The translations under genes and the position numbers were made by a program. 64,000 nt of DNA. Origin: Alishewanella metallidurans. Lineage in GTDB: Bacteria; Pseudomonadota; Gammaproteobacteria; Enterobacterales; Alteromonadaceae. Location: NCBI RefSeq assembly GCF_036983985.1, contig NZ_JALAHQ010000002.1:186001-250000 (forward strand), read 5' to 3'. The notes beneath the pieces are model-generated. The model saw only the letters and a list, made by a program, of their open reading frames with translations. It was not told where the DNA came from and made no database searches. Below are positions 60,178 to 64,000 of this stretch, piece by piece. How positions within the stretch are numbered: the stretch's first letter is position 1; each line of letters begins with the position of its first letter.

Positions 60178-60316
60178 TTAATTGATTGAAAGATTTTCTA
60201 ACAGCTTAATATGATGGAAAACCCACGCTTTCATTCTGCCACACGTCCCTTCTATCACGAATTTACATTTCGCTAAACTAACTAACATGTTTCAGTAAAT
60301 CAACTGCATCTTTCAT
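60178..60316 (-). pseudogene. Frameshifted 45-residue frame with a 4-base tandem duplication
   Basis: Reading from ATG 60316 gives MKDAVDLLKHVS and then a stop. If one copy of the tandem GTTAGTTA is removed, the frame continues as LAKCKFVIEGTCGRMKAWV and ends at TAA 60178, ten bases before the next gene's start. The restored 45-residue product is not recognised. A phase-variable or recently broken small gene are both possible. Confidence 0.45.
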
Positions 60317-60449
60317 CTTTATGCTGGAATGTTCGGTATGAAAGCGTGTTTTAAGCTTGCCATTAACTGGTTAGCACTACATTAACTAAAGCTGAGGGTT
60401 TAAACAGTATGAAATAAACGATGTGGTACTGGCGGGTATAACAGCAACC

Positions 60450-60480
60450 GCATTTAATAATAGGGTTGCTGTTAATAAAT
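60450..60480 (-). terminator. Hairpin downstream of the porin gene
   Basis: AACAGCAACC and GGTTGCTGTT, 10-bp arms with an AT-rich loop, about 25 bases past the porin stop on the minus strand. It is followed by a short T-poor stretch, so it is a moderate terminator. The rest of 60317-60500 holds an 11-bp inverted match (CACGCTTTCAT at 60224 and 60338) and nothing else that I see. Confidence 0.65.
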
Positions 60481-60500
60481 ATACGGCTTAGTAAAAATTA

Positions 60501-61652
60501 TTAAAAATCGTATTTAGCGCTAAATTGTACGCGGTTCATATCACCATCTAAACCTGATTCAACTTCGCGGTTGGCAAACTTATACTCAACGCCTACCATC
60601 AGTTTTTTATTGGCTTGGTACAATAAATTGGCGCTATAGCTTTGCGTCGTTTTAGTTACACCTAAACCCGTTAAATCGGTATTGTTATCTGCCATTAGGG
60701 TTGAATACAAGAACGTAGAGCGCCACTGATCACTCCATAAATGCCGGTAGGCAACTGAAAACGCCGTAACATCTATCGATTTTAGCTTGCCGTTAGCATC
60801 TAGCACGGCGCCATTAACGGTATTTAAGCCAACATAGCGGCCCAAACCTTTGCCAGTGTTAACGGTAATACGAATATCGTCTTTGCTTGCTAAGTCTATT
60901 TTAGTGCTTACCGATAAGCCGTAAGAGGTAATTTGGTCGTCATAAACACCGTCATCTATGGCAATTTGACGCAGTAAACCGGCAACCTTCACCACACCCC
61001 AATCAGTTTTTAGGTTATAGCTGGCGGTAAAGTCAGGCATGGCGTTGTCGTCGGTGGTAATTCTTCCACCGGCACGATATGGCGTAATGGTTGATTCAGG
61101 GTTTTCAACTGAAAACGAAAAATTGCCTTGTGTATATCTGACCTGAGCTTGGCGAATAAACACTGCGGCATCGGGGTTACCAACAAAATCTAGCGTGTCT
61201 GGTAACGAGGCAACGTCCATAAAGTTTGACCAAGTTTGGCCAAGCGTCCAGTTGTTATATTTAATGAACGCATGGCGTAGTACAGGGCTGTAACCATTGG
61301 TTGTGCGTTCGTCATTACCGTTATTACTGGTCATAAAGTCAAATTCTAGATGCCCAGTAATTTTATCGCCACCCTCAAGTTCGGTAGCTGTAGAGAAGAA
61401 AAAGCGCGACTGACGTGCGTGCATATCAAAGCGCGTTGCTGTATCGCCGCCTATTGGTGTTAACGATGGTACATAGAAATCACGGCCTAGAGCGGCAATT
61501 TCACCGTCAGAGCTGCTTACCATTGCATCTAGTTTTACAAAACCACCAAAGTTAACCGTTGTGCCGCCAATATCAAAACCATTGGCCTGAACACCGGCTG
61601 AGGCCAGCGCCATGCAGGCACTGAGGTAAGATAATGTTATTATTTTTTTCAT
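60501..61652 (-). CDS. DcaP-like outer-membrane porin
   Basis: A 383-residue outer-membrane beta-barrel of the DcaP trimeric porin type. The signal peptide covers about residues 1-24 (ending GVQA). The mature part begins NGFDIGGTTVNFGGFVKLDAM and contains MHARQSRFFFST and LGQTWSNFMDVASLPDTLDFVG, and it ends in aromatic SAKYDF, the barrel insertion signal. The ATG at 61652 is preferred over 61667 because GGAG lies at proper distance. Substrates of such porins include dicarboxylates and small acids. Its neighbours are serine and acetate genes. Confidence 0.9.
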   Translation of the reverse strand: MKKIITLSYLSACMALASAGVQANGFDIGGTTVNFGGFVKLDAMVSSSDGEIAALGRDFYVPSLTPIGGDTATRFDMHARQSRFFFSTATELEGGDKITGHLEFDFMTSNNGNDERTTNGYSPVLRHAFIKYNNWTLGQTWSNFMDVASLPDTLDFVGNPDAAVFIRQAQVRYTQGNFSFSVENPESTITPYRAGGRITTDDNAMPDFTASYNLKTDWGVVKVAGLLRQIAIDDGVYDDQITSYGLSVSTKIDLASKDDIRITVNTGKGLGRYVGLNTVNGAVLDANGKLKSIDVTAFSVAYRHLWSDQWRSTFLYSTLMADNNTDLTGLGVTKTTQSYSANLLYQANKKLMVGVEYKFANREVESGLDGDMNRVQFSAKYDF

Positions 61653-61871
61653 TTCCCGTCTCTCCATCTATATGCTTTTAATAATAATTTAACGCCACAA
61701 ATGTGGTTCATCGATACCATTACTGCAATTAGCCTTTAGTCGCACATAACCTGATGCGGTAATTAATAACGCAACTGTACGCTTGAGAGAAATGCGTTAA
61801 CATTCCCCTCAAGCGTGTGTTGTCTATTTATGATGAGGTAGGTGTAAGTGGGTATAGCTTTATCTAGTAAA

Positions 61872-63290
61872 TTAACACTCGGCAATATTTACCGCGATGG
61901 CAAGGCCACCTTCTGAGGTTTCTTTAAAGCGCTCATTCATGCTTTGTGCGGTTTCCCACATGGTTTGAATAACTTCATCTAAGGTTACTCGAGCATTAGC
62001 CGGATCACTTTCAATGGCAATGTTAGCGGCGGTAATTGCCTTAATTGCGCCCATTGAGTTACGCTCAATACATGGAATTTGCACCAAGCCCGCAACTGGA
62101 TCACAGGTTAAACCTAAATGATGTTCCATCGCTATTTCAGCGGCCATTAATACTTGTGCTGGTGTGCCACCCATAATTTCTGTTAAGCCTGCAGCGGCCA
62201 TGGCTGAGGACACACCCGTTTCTGCTTGGCAACCGCCCATAGCCGCAGAGATGGTCGCGTTTTTCTTAAATAGCGTACCTATTTCGCCAGCTACTAATAA
62301 AAAGCGAATCACCTTGTCATCACCAATATAATCAGTAAAGGCTTGTGAATACATGAGTACTGCCGGAATAATGCCGCTGGCACCGTTAGTGGGCGCAGTA
62401 ATAATACGGCCAAAATTAGCGTTCTCTTCATTAACCGCTAAGGCAAAACAAGAGATCCACTTATTAATATTAACAAAGTTTTCTTCAGCATCAATCACCA
62501 TCTGATACCATTCATCACGGCTAGTATAATGCTTGTCTTCACCTAGAAGTTTGCGGTTTAAGCCCGCAGCACGACGCATTACACGCAAGCCACCGGGTAA
62601 CATACCGGTTTGGTTTACGCCTTTGTAAATGCAGTCTTTGATGTTTTCCCAAATGTTTAACGCATGGGCTTCGGTTTCTTCCCGAGTGCGCCAGCTTTCT
62701 TCGTTGATATAAATTAGATCAGAAAAGGAAACGCCTAACTTATCGCAATAAAACAACACGTCTTTACCGTGGTGACAAGGATATAAGGTACGCGTTAACA
62801 CCTCATCCGCTGAGGTTTCTTGCTGTGTTGCAACAAAACCGCCACCGATAGAATAATAGTCTTGCTCTAGCTCAGTGCCATCATTAAACACGGCTTTAAA
62901 AATCATACCGTTGGGGTGAAAGTCTAAACTTTTCTTCATATTTAAAATAAGGTGATGGCCATAAATAAATGGGACATCCACTTCATTACCCAACTTTAAC
63001 GCTTTTGCAGCTTTTATTGCCGCAATTTTTTCGCCTATTTTGGTAGTATCTATGGTTTTAAAATCTTCGCCAGACAAGCCCAACATACCCGCGATATCCG
63101 TGCCATGGCCAATACCGGTTTTGGCTAGTGAACCGAAAAACTCGACAAATACCTCTTTAACATCGGTCAAATTTCGATTTTTTCGAATGAGATTCAAAAA
63201 CAACTCAGCTGCATTCCAAGGCCCCATGGTATGTGAACTCGACGGACCTATACCTACCTTTATAATTTCAAATACACTAATTGATTCCAT
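61872..63290 (-). CDS. sdaA: L-serine ammonia-lyase, iron-sulfur type, single chain
   Basis: A 472-residue L-serine dehydratase making pyruvate and ammonia. The N-terminal beta domain has GPSSSHTMGP at residue 15, and the alpha domain carries TNGASGIIPAVL, GGCQAETGVSSAMAAAGLTEIMGG and CDPVAGLVQIPCIERN with the cluster cysteines. It is about 15 residues longer than E. coli SdaA. The stretch after GP reads WNAAELF, where enterobacterial enzymes have a different residue pattern; to my memory it is nearer to Bacteroidota-type enzymes. It is divergent from acs. Confidence 0.93.
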   Translation of the reverse strand: MESISVFEIIKVGIGPSSSHTMGPWNAAELFLNLIRKNRNLTDVKEVFVEFFGSLAKTGIGHGTDIAGMLGLSGEDFKTIDTTKIGEKIAAIKAAKALKLGNEVDVPFIYGHHLILNMKKSLDFHPNGMIFKAVFNDGTELEQDYYSIGGGFVATQQETSADEVLTRTLYPCHHGKDVLFYCDKLGVSFSDLIYINEESWRTREETEAHALNIWENIKDCIYKGVNQTGMLPGGLRVMRRAAGLNRKLLGEDKHYTSRDEWYQMVIDAEENFVNINKWISCFALAVNEENANFGRIITAPTNGASGIIPAVLMYSQAFTDYIGDDKVIRFLLVAGEIGTLFKKNATISAAMGGCQAETGVSSAMAAAGLTEIMGGTPAQVLMAAEIAMEHHLGLTCDPVAGLVQIPCIERNSMGAIKAITAANIAIESDPANARVTLDEVIQTMWETAQSMNERFKETSEGGLAIAVNIAEC

Positions 63291-63594
63291 TTTGACGTCT
63301 CATTCTTAAAAAAGATTACGATTTAATAGGCGCAGCCAATGCCCGAATTATCTAACGGTAATATTACTGTTGTTATTATGAACTTTTTGGCGCTTTAGTT
63401 TAACGTGTTCTTACCCTATTTACACCGTGTGTTTTGCATATAACCACAACCTTAGCTAAGCACCGAGGGTTAGCTAAGGTTGTCGCTGATATTTAATAAA
63501 GCCTATGCCAACGCGTAACAATTGCGTAATGTGGTGCAAATGAGTGATAAACCGCCAATTAAAATCACAGTTAGCGCCGCAGTAAAACGTTAGC

Positions 63595-63608
63595 TAGACT
63601 AAGGTCTA
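63595..63608. promoter_or_regulatory. Short dyad upstream of acs
   Basis: TAGAC-TAAG-GTCTA, 5-bp perfect arms, 70 bases before acs. A TATAAA at 63644 could be the -10 and has no good -35, which would fit an activator-dependent promoter bound here. The rest of the 387-base gap between sdaA and acs has no feature that I can name. Confidence 0.45.
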
Positions 63609-63677
63609 ATTTCAATTGCCACGCGGCTTAGATAGAAAGATAGTATAAAACTTACAACAGCTCTTACAGGGGAAGTT

Positions 63678-64000
63678 ATGTCACATCCAACAGTTTATCC
63701 GGTACCCGCTAGTGCAGCGAAACGCTCACATCTTACCAACGAGCAGTATCTGCAAATGTATCAGCAGTCGATTAGCTCGCCAGATACCTTCTGGGCGGAA
63801 CATGGTAAACGTCTGCATTGGTTTACCCCGTTTACTAAAGTTAAAAACACCAGCTTTAAAAGTGGCAAAGTAAATATTAACTGGTTTAGCGATGGTATGT
63901 TAAATGCCAGCTACAACTGCCTTGACCGCCACTTACCTGAACGCGCAAATCAAGTCGCCTACTTTTGGGAAGGCGACTCACCCGATGCACAAAAATCAAT
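63678..64000 (+). CDS. acs: Acetyl-CoA synthetase (N-terminal part)
   Basis: The frame is open from ATG 63678 to the right edge (107 codons). The Shine-Dalgarno AGGGGAAG lies directly before it. The peptide has the Acs N-terminal domain text: FWAEHGKRLHWFTPFTKVKN, NINWFSDGMLNASYNCLDRHL and QVAYFWEGD. Acs activates acetate to acetyl-CoA through acetyl-AMP; the catalytic domain lies beyond the window. Propionyl-CoA synthetase is excluded by the FTPFTKVKNTSF text, which is Acs-like. Confidence 0.92.
   Translation, partial: MSHPTVYPVPASAAKRSHLTNEQYLQMYQQSISSPDTFWAEHGKRLHWFTPFTKVKNTSFKSGKVNINWFSDGMLNASYNCLDRHLPERANQVAYFWEGDSPDAQKS

Noticed and set aside
60224..60348. 11-bp inverted match CACGCTTTCAT / ATGAAAGCGTG about 100 bases apart
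   Set aside because: It could mark a small inserted element, but no target duplication or internal structure supports this, and one arm overlaps a possible small coding frame.

Overview
The window reads as chromosomal DNA of a marine or freshwater gammaproteobacterium of the Alteromonadales type. It most resembles Rheinheimera/Alishewanella relatives in gene content and moderate GC; that placement is my inference from gene families and order, not a database result. Almost everything is ordinary housekeeping DNA with tightly packed operons. I see no rRNA, tRNA, CRISPR array, transposase or prophage.

Layout. 1-9.3 kb: central sugar metabolism and stress genes. These are the start of a long-form GAPDH, msrB, a catalase, then a leftward malQ-like/gnd/purT run facing a rightward gap-yeaD pair. 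A perfect HexR-type palindrome lies in the divergent intergenic region. 9.6-19.4 kb: respiration block ccoNOQP - fixH - fixI - ccoS - SafE-like protein - fnr - uspE - ttcA. 19.4-24.8 kb: DUF2987-like protein, Bax-like glucosaminidase, AGCS amino-acid symporter, SOS gene yebG with a perfect LexA box, dGTPase and a MAPEG protein. 24.9-32.3 kb: nutrient uptake patch with a TPR-sulfotransferase, an Oar-like TonB-dependent receptor, gamma-glutamyltransferase and a periplasmic binding-like protein.

32.3-39.6 kb: the methylcitrate operon, transcribed leftwards (GntR regulator - prpB - prpC - acnD - prpF), with TTGTCGACAA operators at its promoter. Two of its intergenic gaps carry large structured repeats. 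40-53 kb: the classic fatty-acid and nucleotide cluster (rluC, HAD phosphatase, yceF, yceD, rpmF, plsX, fabH, fabD, fabG, acpP, fabF, pabC, mltG, tmk, holB, pilZ protein, tatD). 53.6-56.6 kb: rne with a long leader. 56.7-60.5 kb: a patch of small accessory genes, several of them broken. It holds two attC-like recombination sites on the minus strand and looks like the remains of an integrase-less integron cassette array. 60.5-64 kb: a DcaP-like porin, L-serine deaminase and the start of acs.

How it fits together: glycolysis/Entner-Doudoroff and pentose-phosphate enzymes, propionate and acetate activation, serine deamination, and peptide or gamma-glutamyl uptake feed a cbb3-type respiratory chain that sits next to the oxygen sensor Fnr. 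The parts most worth a second look are the cassette-like patch (58.8-60.3 kb), the catalytically gutted MalQ relative (5.8-6.8 kb), the nested-hairpin repeats around acnD, and the 19-bp perfect dyad in front of the TonB receptor gene.
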